Shown: positions 8,834 to 18,222 of the stretch, one piece after another
Numbering within the stretch: the stretch's first letter is position 1
Layout: every line of letters begins with the position of its first letter
Source: Anatilimnocola aggregata
GTDB taxonomy: Bacteria > Planctomycetota > Planctomycetia > Pirellulales > Pirellulaceae
NCBI RefSeq assembly: GCF_007747655.1
Contig: NZ_CP036274.1
Coordinates: forward strand, 6,386,001 to 6,450,000
Direction: 5' to 3'
DNA length: 64,000 nt
The notes under the pieces: generated by a model
Told to the model about the DNA's origin: nothing
The model's input: the letters and a program-made list of their open reading frames with translations, nothing else
Databases searched by the model: none
Translations under genes and position numbers: made by a program

Positions 8834-9631
8834 CTAGGGTCGACGTGGCGGGCCTTCACCGGCTGGACCAGGTCCACCTGGGCCGCCAGGCCCCCTGCCT
8901 CCCGGGCCACGTCCACCACCTCCGGGTCCGCCGCGCATGCCACCTGCTTTAGCCACGCCAGCCTGAACAGTTCCTGGTGCCGGATCTTCAGCATTCTTGC
9001 CCAGCACGACATCGAAGTTCGCAGCCAACTCGCCGATTTTGGAGTTTTTTACCGGCTGGAACGGAACCAGCACCGACTTGGCTTGGTCACCCAAGTTGCG
9101 GAGGATTCCGTCTCGCTCGTTCCCCGGGTGACCATCGACAAACAACTGCGTCGTAAGCACTCGCTTCCCATTTCGACTGATACCGACGTGAATATGCGGC
9201 GTGCGACCCGGATAAGGCACCGGCTTGATCGTGCGGAAGTAGTACTCCCCTTTACTGTTCGTCAAAAAGCGGCCGTAGCCCTGAAAGTTCTTGTCGCGTT
9301 TGTCGGCGTTACTCGTTCCCGCGTGCAAGTATGCGCCGTGATGATCGACCTGCCAGATTTCAACAAAGGCATTCACGATCGGTTCGCCATTCAGGTCCAA
9401 AATCTTACCGGTCAGGTGTGTTACCTCACCCACCGCTGGAGTAATCGCATCGTTTAGCAACAGCAGGTCGTTGTCCGTATCGAGCGGCAACTTATCGGGA
9501 TAGAACGGCCCCTCGGTCATCGCCGGCGTTTGCGACAGCATCTCCGCATACAGGCCCGGCGTGGTAAACATCGCCGCGGTGAAGGCCGACTGAGCCAGAA
9601 AGTTACGGCGAGAAAAACTGCTTCGCAACAT
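8834..9631 (-). CDS. Exported intradiol ring-cleavage dioxygenase-like protein
   Basis: This 265-residue protein starts with a Tat-like signal (SRRNFLAQSAF at residues 7-17). The core resembles the protocatechuate 3,4-dioxygenase/catechol dioxygenase family: VEIWQVDHHGAYLHAG carries the first Tyr ligand, PVPYPGRTPHIHVGIS the second Tyr and the two His ligands of non-heme iron. About 45 C-terminal residues are almost pure Gly, Pro and Arg (GGPGGGGRGPGGRGPGG), which is unusual. The ATG at 9631 is chosen because it puts the twin arginines near the N-terminus; 9688 is a longer alternative. The substrate is unknown; exported members of this family are common in planctomycetes. Confidence 0.88.
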   Translation of the reverse strand: MLRSSFSRRNFLAQSAFTAAMFTTPGLYAEMLSQTPAMTEGPFYPDKLPLDTDNDLLLLNDAITPAVGEVTHLTGKILDLNGEPIVNAFVEIWQVDHHGAYLHAGTSNADKRDKNFQGYGRFLTNSKGEYYFRTIKPVPYPGRTPHIHVGISRNGKRVLTTQLFVDGHPGNERDGILRNLGDQAKSVLVPFQPVKNSKIGELAANFDVVLGKNAEDPAPGTVQAGVAKAGGMRGGPGGGGRGPGGRGPGGPGGPGPAGEGPPRRP

Positions 9632-9888
9632 AGCCGCCACTCCGAACAGAAAAGAATAGAAGTCGAATCGAGCGTGCCCTTGCCACACTCAACCCTCTCA
9701 ACGTACCAGAGTGCCGGACCAGCGCACAGCAAAGTTTCGTTTGCGGGGATTACGCAACTGCACCCCCACTTATCCCTTTAGTGCGTCATGCTCAACACCC
9801 TGTCACACATATCAGCACGACAACGCGCGCGACTATAATCGCCGGCATGCCTTTCCTTCTCTCCCGTTGCCACTGTATGCCAATCACC

Positions 9889-11772
9889 ATGACGAATATC
9901 AGCTTCTCATCCGTGGTTCAACACTTACGACAAACGGCAATTGTGCTGGCCAGCTTGCTCGCGATCTTCACTCCGGCAAGAGCTGCTCATGCTGCAGAAA
10001 TGGTCGACGTTCTCGTCTACGGCGCTACGCCGGGTGGAATTGCTGCAGCTATTGCGGCGGCGAAGGGAGGGAGCACGGTCGCTTTGATTGAACCGACACC
10101 GCGGATTGGTGGCCTGGTGACATCCGGGCTGTCGCACACCGACTTTCGCACGTTCGAAGGGCTAAATGGGACATTTCTCGATTTCGCTCGCCGCGTAGAA
10201 GCGCACTACGTCAAAGAGAACGGTGCGGACTCCGCTCAGGTTCGCGAATCGTTTCGCGGCACGTTCGGCGAACCGAAGGTTAATCTCGCGATCTTCGAGG
10301 CGATGCTGGTCGAGCAGCCGAAGATCACTGTCGAACGCGGACTTCGGCTCGCGTCCGTCAAGCTCGACAAGTCAGGTGATCGCGCTCGTGTTGAATCCGC
10401 GACCTTCACCAAATCGGTCGGCACGCCCGGCAGCACACAGCAGAGCGAGTTTCAGGCAAAGGTCTTTATCGACGGCACCTACGAAGGCGACTTGATGGCC
10501 ATGGCTGGCGCGCCGTGGCGAGTCGGCCGCGAAGGGAAAGCGGAATACAACGAGTCCCTCGCGCCAGACGAAGCAGACGACCAACTGCAAGCCTACAACT
10601 TCCGCTGGATCATGACGCGCGATCCCAAGAATCGCGTCACGCCAACCGCTCCCGCCGGTTATCGCCGCGAAGATTTTGTCGAAGTGCTTAAGGTGCTCGA
10701 AACGGGGAGCATCAAGAAGATCTTTGCTTACCCCAGCGGCTGCATCTTCAAAGCTCAGCTTCCGCCGCTGCCGAACGGCAAGTTCGATATCAACGATGTC
10801 TCCAACGGCCTGATTCGCCTTTCGCTTCCCGGCAAGAACCTCGCTTGGCCTAATGGCGACGCTGCTGCGCGGGCCGCGGTCTTTCAGGAGCACGTGCGCG
10901 ATCAGGTCGGCCTCCTTTACTTTCTGCAGAACGATCCCGAAGTTCCCGCCAAGTTCCGCGACGAAGCTCGCGAGTGGGGCTGGTGCCGGGACGAATTCGA
11001 AGCCAGCGGGCACATGCCGCCGCAACTTTACGTGCGCGAAGCGCGGCGTTTGAAGGGCGTGCATATCTACACGCAGCAAGACAGCGCCCAAGCACCCGGC
11101 GATGCGCGGGCGGTGCTCCATCGCCAGGCCATCGCGATGGGCGATTACGGCAACAACTGCCACGGCACCTTGCACCCCGGCCCACGATTTGGTGGCAAGC
11201 ACACGGGCGAGTTTTATAACGCGGTTCCTCCTTACCAGGTTCCGTACGGTGTCATCGTGCCGGCGATCGTGCAGAACCTGCTCGTGCCGGTGGCGGTCAG
11301 TTCGTCGCACGTCGGCTTCTGTGCGCTCCGTCTGGAGCCAATTTGGGCTTCGCTCGGGCAGGCAGCAGGTTACGCAGCAGCACACGCAGTGAAGAACAAG
11401 ATCGCCGTGCAAGAAGTGCCTGTGCCCGAACTGCAACGACAATTGCATGCCGATCAATCCGCGACGATTTACGTGAGCGATGTTCTTCCCGGGCACGCCG
11501 ACTTTGCCGCGGTGCAATGGTGGGGCTCAGCGGGCGGGCTGCATGGTTTGCAAGCTCCGTTTGCCAAACCCGGCCAGCGTGGCAAGAATATCAGCGGGCA
11601 ATATTACGAAGCCTATCAGGGACACGCTGCTGAACTCGACAAGAAGCTGGAGCCCGCCCAACTCGAGCGCTGGCTGGCCATCGCAAAAGAACTTCGATTG
11701 CCGCTCGACAAACTGCCCGCTGCCACAGCGAGCCCAACGCGCGGCGACTTCATCCGCGCTGCTTGGAAGTAG
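9889..11772 (+). CDS. Exported FAD-dependent oxidoreductase
   Basis: Residues 1-36 are a signal peptide (TAIVLASLLAIFTPARAAHA). A Rossmann FAD-binding motif follows at once: VLVYGATPGGIAAAIAAAK, with GATPGG in place of the usual GxGxxG, then IGGLVTSGLSHTDF. This is the FAD_oxidored family (PF12831) often seen in secreted planctomycete proteins of sugar metabolism. The C-terminal part includes FCALRLEPIWASLGQAAGYAA, the second FAD-contact region. Starts at 9847 and 9877 are also possible; 9889 gives the best signal peptide. The electron acceptor and substrate are unknown. A polysaccharide deacetylase follows on the same strand after about 140 bases. Confidence 0.85.
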   Translation: MTNISFSSVVQHLRQTAIVLASLLAIFTPARAAHAAEMVDVLVYGATPGGIAAAIAAAKGGSTVALIEPTPRIGGLVTSGLSHTDFRTFEGLNGTFLDFARRVEAHYVKENGADSAQVRESFRGTFGEPKVNLAIFEAMLVEQPKITVERGLRLASVKLDKSGDRARVESATFTKSVGTPGSTQQSEFQAKVFIDGTYEGDLMAMAGAPWRVGREGKAEYNESLAPDEADDQLQAYNFRWIMTRDPKNRVTPTAPAGYRREDFVEVLKVLETGSIKKIFAYPSGCIFKAQLPPLPNGKFDINDVSNGLIRLSLPGKNLAWPNGDAAARAAVFQEHVRDQVGLLYFLQNDPEVPAKFRDEAREWGWCRDEFEASGHMPPQLYVREARRLKGVHIYTQQDSAQAPGDARAVLHRQAIAMGDYGNNCHGTLHPGPRFGGKHTGEFYNAVPPYQVPYGVIVPAIVQNLLVPVAVSSSHVGFCALRLEPIWASLGQAAGYAAAHAVKNKIAVQEVPVPELQRQLHADQSATIYVSDVLPGHADFAAVQWWGSAGGLHGLQAPFAKPGQRGKNISGQYYEAYQGHAAELDKKLEPAQLERWLAIAKELRLPLDKLPAATASPTRGDFIRAAWK

Positions 11773-11912
11773 AGCCGCGAATCATTGTAATTTCTGAGCC
11801 GGAAGCGTTAGCGCCCGGAGAGTATTTTCTCCGTCTTTTGCGAATAGAACTTTCCCGGCCCTGAAGCTTCCAGTTCCAACGACGGTAACCAGATTCAATC
11901 GAAAGTCCTCCC

Positions 11913-12884
11913 ATGCGTCTGATTCTCTGCACCTTGAGTCTGCTGTTGTTTTCAACGCTCGTCCGCGCCGCTGAGACCGGCGAAACCAAAGTCGCTCAGT
12001 GGAACGATGACAAGCGGGCTCCCTTCATCCTGATGTTCGACGACAGCATGCAAGGGCACGTGAAAACGGTCCTCCCCGAGTTGAAGCGGCGAAATCTCGT
12101 CGGCACGTTCTATATCAACGCCGGGTCCGGGCATTACAAGGCTCAGAAGGCTGCGTGGGAAAAAGCGTTCACCGAAGCGGGCATGGTCCTCGCGAATCAC
12201 ACCTTCACCCACAAGGGTGCCGCCGATGTGGCCGATCTTGAACAGGAGATCGTGAAGTGCAACGAGGTGCTCTACGCCATCGCCGAAGCCAACGGTCAGC
12301 CCAAGCCCACGCTTTTGTCTTTCGGTCGCCCCGGTGTGCCGCAGGGTAAATGGAATGTCACCGAAGAGGAACTAAAAACGCAGCTGAGGAAGTACAACCT
12401 GGTGCTGCGGCAGAATGTGCTCTTCGCCCAAATCCATTTGAAAGACGCAGCGGCGATGATTGCCCGTGTCGAAAAAGCCCTCGCGAGCGGCAAGACCGAC
12501 GTCGTCGCGTTTCACGGCGTCGGTGGCGAATGGCTGAGCATCGACACGCCTTCGTTTCTCCAACTGCTCGACTTCATCGTCGAAAAACGCGATCAACTCT
12601 GGGTGACCGATCCGATCTCTATTCACAAGTACGAAACCGAGCGCGAATCAGCATCCGTCCGCACCCTGGAAGCAACCAAATCGCAGATCACACTTGAACT
12701 CACGACCAACGCCGACGCTGCCATCTACGATTCTCCGCTGACACTCATCACTCATGTTCCAGCCGATTGGAAGACCGTCCAAGTGACTCAAGGCAAGCAC
12801 ACGGCCAGTGTCATAGCAAAAGAGGGCAAGGTAGTATTCGACGCTCGGCCAGGGAAAGACACTGTTGTGTTGAAGAATAGGTGA
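11913..12884 (+). CDS. Exported polysaccharide deacetylase (NodB-like)
   Basis: This 323-residue protein has a signal peptide (LILCTLSLLLFSTLVRAAE) and a NodB-homology core: FILMFDDSM at about residue 38 provides the metal-binding Asp, and ANHTFTHKG the HxxxH pair. Such enzymes remove N- or O-acetyl groups from polysaccharides. The catalytic core ends near residue 240 and is followed by about 80 residues of probable beta structure. The neighbouring FAD oxidoreductase and esterases suggest a role in extracellular or periplasmic glycan processing. Confidence 0.85.
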   Translation: MRLILCTLSLLLFSTLVRAAETGETKVAQWNDDKRAPFILMFDDSMQGHVKTVLPELKRRNLVGTFYINAGSGHYKAQKAAWEKAFTEAGMVLANHTFTHKGAADVADLEQEIVKCNEVLYAIAEANGQPKPTLLSFGRPGVPQGKWNVTEEELKTQLRKYNLVLRQNVLFAQIHLKDAAAMIARVEKALASGKTDVVAFHGVGGEWLSIDTPSFLQLLDFIVEKRDQLWVTDPISIHKYETERESASVRTLEATKSQITLELTTNADAAIYDSPLTLITHVPADWKTVQVTQGKHTASVIAKEGKVVFDARPGKDTVVLKNR

Positions 12885-12902
12885 CCAGCGCTAGACTTGA
12901 TT

Positions 12903-13415
12903 TCATGGGTTTTCGTCGGAGTGTTCGAACGTGAGAACGAGCGACTCGTAGTACGGACCGTTCAGGTCCATCGCGCGCTTCGAACCATGCAAAATGATTG
13001 CGTGATAAAACTCGCCACCGTCAGCAACGTACAGCACCCACTTGTGATCCGTTGCAGGTACCGACACCAGTTCACGTTTCATCGCCGGCAGCGTGCCAAT
13101 GGTAATCGGCTGCCACTTGGAATCTGCCCATTGCTTCGCTTCCTTGGGTAAGAAGCCCGGTAAGATCGTGTCACCGCATTCGGTAAGTGATCCACTTCCT
13201 GCAGCCGTGAACATCACCGCATGAATGGCCGCATGGTTATCCGGAGATTCCAAGGAAAATGTGTTTCCTTCGTCTGTCGTTGTCCATTGCGAAGGTACCG
13301 TAAAGGTAACACCGAGCTGCGATGTTGCGGTGACGTAGATATCGCGTTCCATGGGAGTGCAGGCTCCGGCAATGAGCACCACAGTGAGAGCGACAAAGAA
13401 ATGGGGGCGTTTCAT
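12903..13415 (-). CDS. Small lipoprotein of unknown function
   Basis: The 170-residue sequence opens with a lipoprotein signal, LTVVLIAGAC, the Cys at about residue 19 being the lipidation site. The remaining sequence (VTFTVPSQWTTTDEGNTFSL, MKRELVSVPATDHKW) looks like a small mixed alpha/beta domain of the kind found in PsbP- or DcrB-like lipoproteins, but I do not recognise the family. It is convergent with the deacetylase and directly downstream of the acetylesterase gene. Confidence 0.7.
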   Translation of the reverse strand: MKRPHFFVALTVVLIAGACTPMERDIYVTATSQLGVTFTVPSQWTTTDEGNTFSLESPDNHAAIHAVMFTAAGSGSLTECGDTILPGFLPKEAKQWADSKWQPITIGTLPAMKRELVSVPATDHKWVLYVADGGEFYHAIILHGSKRAMDLNGPYYESLVLTFEHSDENP

Positions 13416-13427
13416 GAGTGTATCATT

Positions 13428-14210
13428 CTATCTCCTTACCATCGGCACTGGTCCTTGCTTCACCGACTTGGCCAGTTCTGGAACATTGGCGAGGATCTCC
13501 TCAACGGCCAAATCACAAACGCGTGAACCGCCGACAGCGTTGAGGTGCGTGCCATCTTTGAAGCCGTCAGGGTACTGCGGAAAGAGGCCCGGATCGACAT
13601 TGTTGAAAAGCAACTTCGAGCGTTCGGGGCCAAGTTGCTCGACGAGGGCCGCGGTCTTCTTGTTGAGGTCGAGCAGCGGAACCTTTAGTTCTTCCGCAAC
13701 CTTGCGAGCTGCCACAACATAATCGCCATGCGTATCGCGCAGCGATTGGTTGTCGGAGTTCCAGACGTTGCGGACGATCGACGTCGCGAGCATGGGAGTC
13801 GCCTGACGCTCACGAACTTCTTTGACGAAGCGAGTAAGGTTTTCGCTGAAGGAGCCAAAGGGGTCCGTATGTCGGCCCTCGTCAGGCTTATTGTCGTTGT
13901 GGCCGAACTGAATGATGACAAAATCGCCAGCCTTCATCAGCGGCAACATCTTTTCCCAGCGACCGCGAAAGCTCTTGGTGCTCTGCCCCGACGAGGCATG
14001 ATTCTGCACCTTCACATGATCCTGAAAATAAGGCTGCAGCATCTGCCCCCAGCCTCGCGCGGGAGTCGCCGGCACGACCTGCTGCGTGGCCATCGTCGAG
14101 TCGCCCGCCATGAAGATCGTGAAGGATTTCTGGCCTTCGTCACTCTCTTGCCCGTCGACTGCTCCAACGAATAGACCGCAGATCAACAGAATTGGGATGT
14201 ACTTGCTCAT
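13428..14210 (-). CDS. Rhamnogalacturonan acetylesterase-like SGNH hydrolase
   Basis: This exported enzyme of 260 residues (signal YIPILLICGLFVGAVDGQ) has the SGNH blocks in order: block I FMAGDSTMA with the catalytic Ser, block II NHASSGQSTKSF, block III IIQFGHNDNKP, and block V DGTHLNAVGG with Asp and His. The spacing fits carbohydrate esterase family 12, which deacetylates rhamnogalacturonan in pectin. The start at 14210 was chosen over 14270, since the signal peptide begins there. A second SGNH protein lies 70 bases upstream on the same strand, so the two may be co-expressed. Confidence 0.85.
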   Translation of the reverse strand: MSKYIPILLICGLFVGAVDGQESDEGQKSFTIFMAGDSTMATQQVVPATPARGWGQMLQPYFQDHVKVQNHASSGQSTKSFRGRWEKMLPLMKAGDFVIIQFGHNDNKPDEGRHTDPFGSFSENLTRFVKEVRERQATPMLATSIVRNVWNSDNQSLRDTHGDYVVAARKVAEELKVPLLDLNKKTAALVEQLGPERSKLLFNNVDPGLFPQYPDGFKDGTHLNAVGGSRVCDLAVEEILANVPELAKSVKQGPVPMVRR

Positions 14211-14280
14211 CTGGGCGAAAATCCAGTGCAACCGCGAAGAAGCAAACTCAATGCGGGGAAACCGATCCACCGATTGTCGC

Positions 14281-15006
14281 TTACTTCGCTCGCTCAGCCA
14301 ACTCGCGCAGCACCGACTTCGTCGCTTCAGTGGCCAGCAATTGATACGCTGCTGGTTTCCAATGAAATTGATCGCCCCGCGCGAGCGGCAGGTTATCGGC
14401 GAGCAGTGAATAAAAATCGTTCACCGGCACCTTCATTTCTTCCACCACCTTTGCAGCCAAGCGATTGTGCTCGACGATGACGGGATTGATCTCCGCATTG
14501 AGTTCTTCGGGCTTACCCTTTACGGTGACGGGCGTGCTGCTGGCCCAGATGATGCGAGTCTTGGGAGAAGCGTCGCGAATCACCTGCACATAGGCTTTCG
14601 TCAGCGGTTCAAAGGTTCCGGCTTTGATTCGTCCTTCTTGCCAGCCGTGCAAACCCATGTTGAAGTGGACGACGTCATAGGGCCCGTTCTTCAACACTTC
14701 GCCCAGCACCTTGTTGGTATGAGCCGACTGGCAATACGGATTCACCCAGACATCGACATACGCCTTGCCTTCGAGCGACTTCGTTACCTGCTTCAAGTAA
14801 CCATTCAAAATCGAATCGCCGATCAAGAGGACGCGCGGACGGGTCTTGTCTTCGACCTTGGCCATATCGACGCGCCAGCCTTTGCCGTCGGCATGCAGAC
14901 GAGTATCGGTTTCTGTTGCTGCGGGCAGCTTGGCCTTCTCTTGAGCGGCCAGTGGGAATGATGCGGCAAAGCACAACGAAAGAACAAAGACAAAGGTGCG
15001 CGTCAT
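14281..15006 (-). CDS. Exported SGNH/GDSL hydrolase
   Basis: The 241-residue protein has a signal peptide ([19 protein letters not shown]) and SGNH motifs: [12 protein letters not shown] with the catalytic Ser at about residue 59, [10 protein letters not shown] in the block III position and [13 protein letters not shown] near the C-terminus with the Asp/His region. It is probably an esterase acting on acylated sugars, but the substrate is not evident. ATG at 15006 is preferred over 15111 because the signal peptide starts there. It precedes the acetylesterase-like gene. Confidence 0.83.
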   Translation of the reverse strand: MTRTFVFVLSLCFAASFPLAAQEKAKLPAATETDTRLHADGKGWRVDMAKVEDKTRPRVLLIGDSILNGYLKQVTKSLEGKAYVDVWVNPYCQSAHTNKVLGEVLKNGPYDVVHFNMGLHGWQEGRIKAGTFEPLTKAYVQVIRDASPKTRIIWASSTPVTVKGKPEELNAEINPVIVEHNRLAAKVVEEMKVPVNDFYSLLADNLPLARGDQFHWKPAAYQLLATEATKSVLRELAERAK

Positions 15007-15205
15007 GAAATGCCTCTTGTCAGGAAGGCCGCAGCAAAGTCTCGCCCTGTTGTGCCGCAGGTCGATGGGAGAATGGCTGAGAAATCCGGATTGCCGGCAC
15101 CGCGTCAGCAAGGTTGCCAGAATAATCGGCTGCTCAGCACTGGCAAGATGCCAGTGGCACCAATATGGGCCACTGGCACTTAATTCTAAATGCGATCAGA
15201 GCCAA

Positions 15206-17032
15206 CTAGCTCGAAAAGCTGGCTTCCTTCCGCCCCGCGCGCTTGCGGTCGTTCTCGGTGAGGAACGTTTTGCGAAGGCGGATTTGGGTCGGCGTGATCT
15301 CGACCAGCTCATCGTCTTCGATGTACTCAAGCGCAGCTTCGAGATCCATCTTGCGCGGCGGCTTGAGCAGGATGTTGTCGTCAGTGCCGGAAGCTCGCAT
15401 GTTGGTGAGCTTCTTTTCCTTGGTGGGATTCACGGCCATGTCGTTATCGCGGCTGTTCTCGCCAACGATCATCCCTTCGTACACTTCGTCGTTATGTGTG
15501 ACGAACATGTCGGCCCGTTCTTGCAGCGTGTTCAGGCCGAAGGCATTCGCCTTGCCAGTGACCATGCTGACGTACACGCCGTTGGCTCGCTTGGGCACAT
15601 CGCCGATGACTGGCTTGTAACCGGCGAAGCGGTGATGAACGATCGCGGTCCCCTGGGTGGCATTGAGCAAGCGAGTTCGCAGGCCGATGAGACCGCGAGC
15701 GGGAATCAAAAACTTGCAGTGGGTGAAGTCGCCACGAATGTGCATCTCTTCGGTTTCGCCGCGGCGAGCGCCGACCAACTCCATCACCGGGCCGAGTTTG
15801 AGTGAAGGAACTTCGACAATCAGCGACTCGAACGGCTCTTCTTTCACGCCATCGACCTCACGCATGATGACCTGCGGCTTGCCGACGGAAAGTTCATAGC
15901 CTTCGCGCCGCATGCTTTCGATGAGGACCGAAAGATGGAGTACGCCGCGGCCAGAAACGGCAAACGCATCGCTGCCGGGAACCTGGCGAACGCGCAGGGC
16001 GACGTTTCGTTCCAGTTCTTTCGTCAAGCGTTCACGCAACTGACGATTGGTGACGAATTTCCCTTCGCGTCCGGCGAACGGGCTGCTGTTGATGGTAAAG
16101 ACCATCTCGAGCGTTGGTTCATCGACGGTCAGTCGTGGCATCGGTCGGACATGTTCGCGATGGCAAATGGTATCGCCGATTTCGACGTTCTCGATGCCAA
16201 CCACAGCGCACACATCGCCGGCCTGCACTTCTTCCGCCTCGACGCGGCCCAGTTTATCGAACAAGTAGAGCTTGAGGACTTTGGCTTCGGTAACCACTCC
16301 ATTCTTTTGTGCACAGGCGATCGTTTGCCCGCGCTTGATGCTGCCGGCCGTGATCCGACCAATGGCAATGCGGCCGACGAACTCCGACCAGTCGAGCGTG
16401 GTGACGAGCATTTGCAGCGGAGCATTTTCTTCGACTTCTGGTCCGGGAATCTGCTCCAGCACCATGTCGAGCAGGGGACGCATCGAGTCGGTGCGAACCT
16501 CAGGATCACTGGTGGCATAGCCTTCACGACCGCTGGCGAACAGATATTTGAAATCTTCCAGGTGATCTTCGGCACCCAAATCCATCAGCAGGGCGAACGC
16601 TTCGTCGAGCGTTTCGTGCGGACGGGCATCGGGGCGGTCGATCTTGTTGATGATGACGATCGGCTTGAGATTCGCTTCGAGCGCCTTCGAAAGCACAAAC
16701 CGAGTCTGTGGCATCGGCCCTTCGGCTGCATCCATCAGCACGACTGCCCCATCGGCCATGCGGACGACACGTTCGACCTCGCCACCAAAGTCGGCGTGGC
16801 CGGGAGTGTCGATGATGTTGATCTTCACGTCCTTGTAGTGCAGAGCGATGTTCTTCGCGAGGATCGTAATCCCGCGTTCCCGCTCCTGGTCGTTCGAGTC
16901 CAAGATGCAATCGCCTTGCAGTTGGCTTTCGCGGAACTCGCCACTTTGGCGAAGTAAGCAGTCGACGAGCGACGTTTTACCGTGGTCGACGTGGGCGATG
17001 ATGACAATGTTACGGATGTCGTTACGGCGCAT
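15206..17032 (-). CDS. typA: Translational GTPase TypA/BipA
   Basis: This ribosome-binding GTPase works in stress response and 50S assembly. G1 is AHVDHGKTSLVD at residues 12-23, G3 DTPGHADFGGEVER, G4 NKIDRPDARP, and the C-terminal TypA-specific region includes RGLIGLRTRLLNATQGTAI. The length of 608 residues matches the family. The reading frame extends 153 codons upstream of 17032, but that stretch is not family-like, so MRRNDIRNIVIIAHVDHGKT is the start. Confidence 0.97.
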   Translation of the reverse strand: MRRNDIRNIVIIAHVDHGKTSLVDCLLRQSGEFRESQLQGDCILDSNDQERERGITILAKNIALHYKDVKINIIDTPGHADFGGEVERVVRMADGAVVLMDAAEGPMPQTRFVLSKALEANLKPIVIINKIDRPDARPHETLDEAFALLMDLGAEDHLEDFKYLFASGREGYATSDPEVRTDSMRPLLDMVLEQIPGPEVEENAPLQMLVTTLDWSEFVGRIAIGRITAGSIKRGQTIACAQKNGVVTEAKVLKLYLFDKLGRVEAEEVQAGDVCAVVGIENVEIGDTICHREHVRPMPRLTVDEPTLEMVFTINSSPFAGREGKFVTNRQLRERLTKELERNVALRVRQVPGSDAFAVSGRGVLHLSVLIESMRREGYELSVGKPQVIMREVDGVKEEPFESLIVEVPSLKLGPVMELVGARRGETEEMHIRGDFTHCKFLIPARGLIGLRTRLLNATQGTAIVHHRFAGYKPVIGDVPKRANGVYVSMVTGKANAFGLNTLQERADMFVTHNDEVYEGMIVGENSRDNDMAVNPTKEKKLTNMRASGTDDNILLKPPRKMDLEAALEYIEDDELVEITPTQIRLRKTFLTENDRKRAGRKEASFSS

Positions 17033-17346
17033 GGCTGGGCGTCCTACCGGACTCTTCTCGTTTGCAGAACCGCCAAATTGCGAGGGGCGGCCTAAGGGGC
17101 TCAGGGAGAGCGTCAAAATGACGTGCAATAACTCTATTTTTAGGGGCCAAAGGCAAAACAGCCAAGGGGAAAGGCAAGGTTGGAGGCAGGAGGCGAGGGA
17201 CGGGCGACGTGAGAATGAGCAATTGCGAGGCAAATGCAGGAAACCTAGGCCCGCCGTCGGAATGAGAATTCCGGGTTTGGAATTAATGAAGGTCGCGGCA
17301 CCATCAGTATGATCTCGCCCTACTCCCGCCCCTCGACCCCCGTCCC
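17033..17346. other. Intergenic region with G-rich repeat copies
   Basis: No gene is supported in this gap. It carries a purine-rich element GGAGGCGAGGGACGGGCGAC at about 17189-17208. Its right end, 17320-17350, reads on the minus strand as a related G-rich element (GGGGACGGGGGTCGAGGGGC). The right-hand copy overlaps the 3' end of the DUF1080 gene. A third relative occurs inside ileS. Confidence 0.55.
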
Positions 17347-17997
17347 CTACTTCCCCAACTCCTTGATCCGAATGTTGCGATACGAGGCCTGGGCCGGTTT
17401 GCCGCCATGAATTTGGAGGGCGATTTTGCCCGTCGTGGCAATGTTCGGTTCGGTTTCGGAGTAGTCCACCGTGGGGACTTCGTTGACCCAAAGTTGGATT
17501 CGCGGCCCTTGGCAGCGAATGACGACGTGATTCCAGCCGTCCGCATTCACCTTCTTTTGCAGAACGACGTCGTCGCCAGTTGCCAGAAACTTCCGCCGAC
17601 GCGATTCGTCGTACAGCGCGCCCCAGATTGATTTGCCCGCTGCGAGTCCCATATCACATTGATAGCCGATCACTTCGTGATGGTTTGGAATTCGCTCGCT
17701 GCGGAACTGAATGCCGGCGTTTTCACCCGGTCCGACCAGTTTGGCTTCGAGTCGCAACTCAAAATCGCCGTAGTCCTTCTTGGTGCAGAGAAACTCGTTG
17801 TTCTTGATGTTCTCTTTCAACGAGCCGGCGGTTATTGCCCCTTCTTCCACTCGAAACACGTCTTCCTTCCCTTCCCAGCCGGACAGCGTCTTGCCGTCGA
17901 AGAGCGAAGTGAAGCCCTCCTCGGCCGCGTGAACATTTACGGCGACGAATCCCAGTAAGAGCGATACAATCGGCAAGACCGGAAGACGGCGAGACAT
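17347..17997 (-). CDS. Exported DUF1080 (3-keto-disaccharide hydrolase) domain protein
   Basis: After a signal peptide (PVLPIVSLLLGFVAVNVHA) the 216-residue protein has the DUF1080 pattern: SLFDGKTLSGWEG, CTKKDYGDFELRLEAKL, NAGIQFRSERIP and a C-terminal YRNIRIKELGK. This concanavalin-like jelly roll is amplified in planctomycetes; some members hydrolyse 3-keto-glycosides. The start at 17997 was chosen over 18075, as the signal peptide begins there. It stands alone between typA and a divergent polysaccharide gene. Confidence 0.9.
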   Translation of the reverse strand: MSRRLPVLPIVSLLLGFVAVNVHAAEEGFTSLFDGKTLSGWEGKEDVFRVEEGAITAGSLKENIKNNEFLCTKKDYGDFELRLEAKLVGPGENAGIQFRSERIPNHHEVIGYQCDMGLAAGKSIWGALYDESRRRKFLATGDDVVLQKKVNADGWNHVVIRCQGPRIQLWVNEVPTVDYSETEPNIATTGKIALQIHGGKPAQASYRNIRIKELGK

Positions 17998-18222
17998 GGG
18001 AGGTCCTTCAGAGTGTTGAGATGGCGAAATTTTTCTGTGCCGGAAGATTGTATCCCGTAGGAGGATTCGCCGCATCTTGGCCGATTCTGCTCAAGTCCGC
18101 GGTGCGCACTCCTAGAAAGGATCATTTCTCGCAACTACGATGAAATCCCAGCAGCAATTGCCCGGTACGCCTGCCACGCGACCCGCAGGCAGCAGGCCGA
18201 ACATCAAGCTGGGTTGGTATTT

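Noticed and set aside
8326-8952. 208-codon plus-strand frame
   Set aside because: Overlaps the start of rplY antisense and runs through the repeat region and into the dioxygenase tail; no motif.
10372-11517. 381-codon minus-strand frame
   Set aside because: Antisense to the FAD oxidoreductase, which has a signal peptide and FAD motif; the shadow is His/Arg-rich without motifs.
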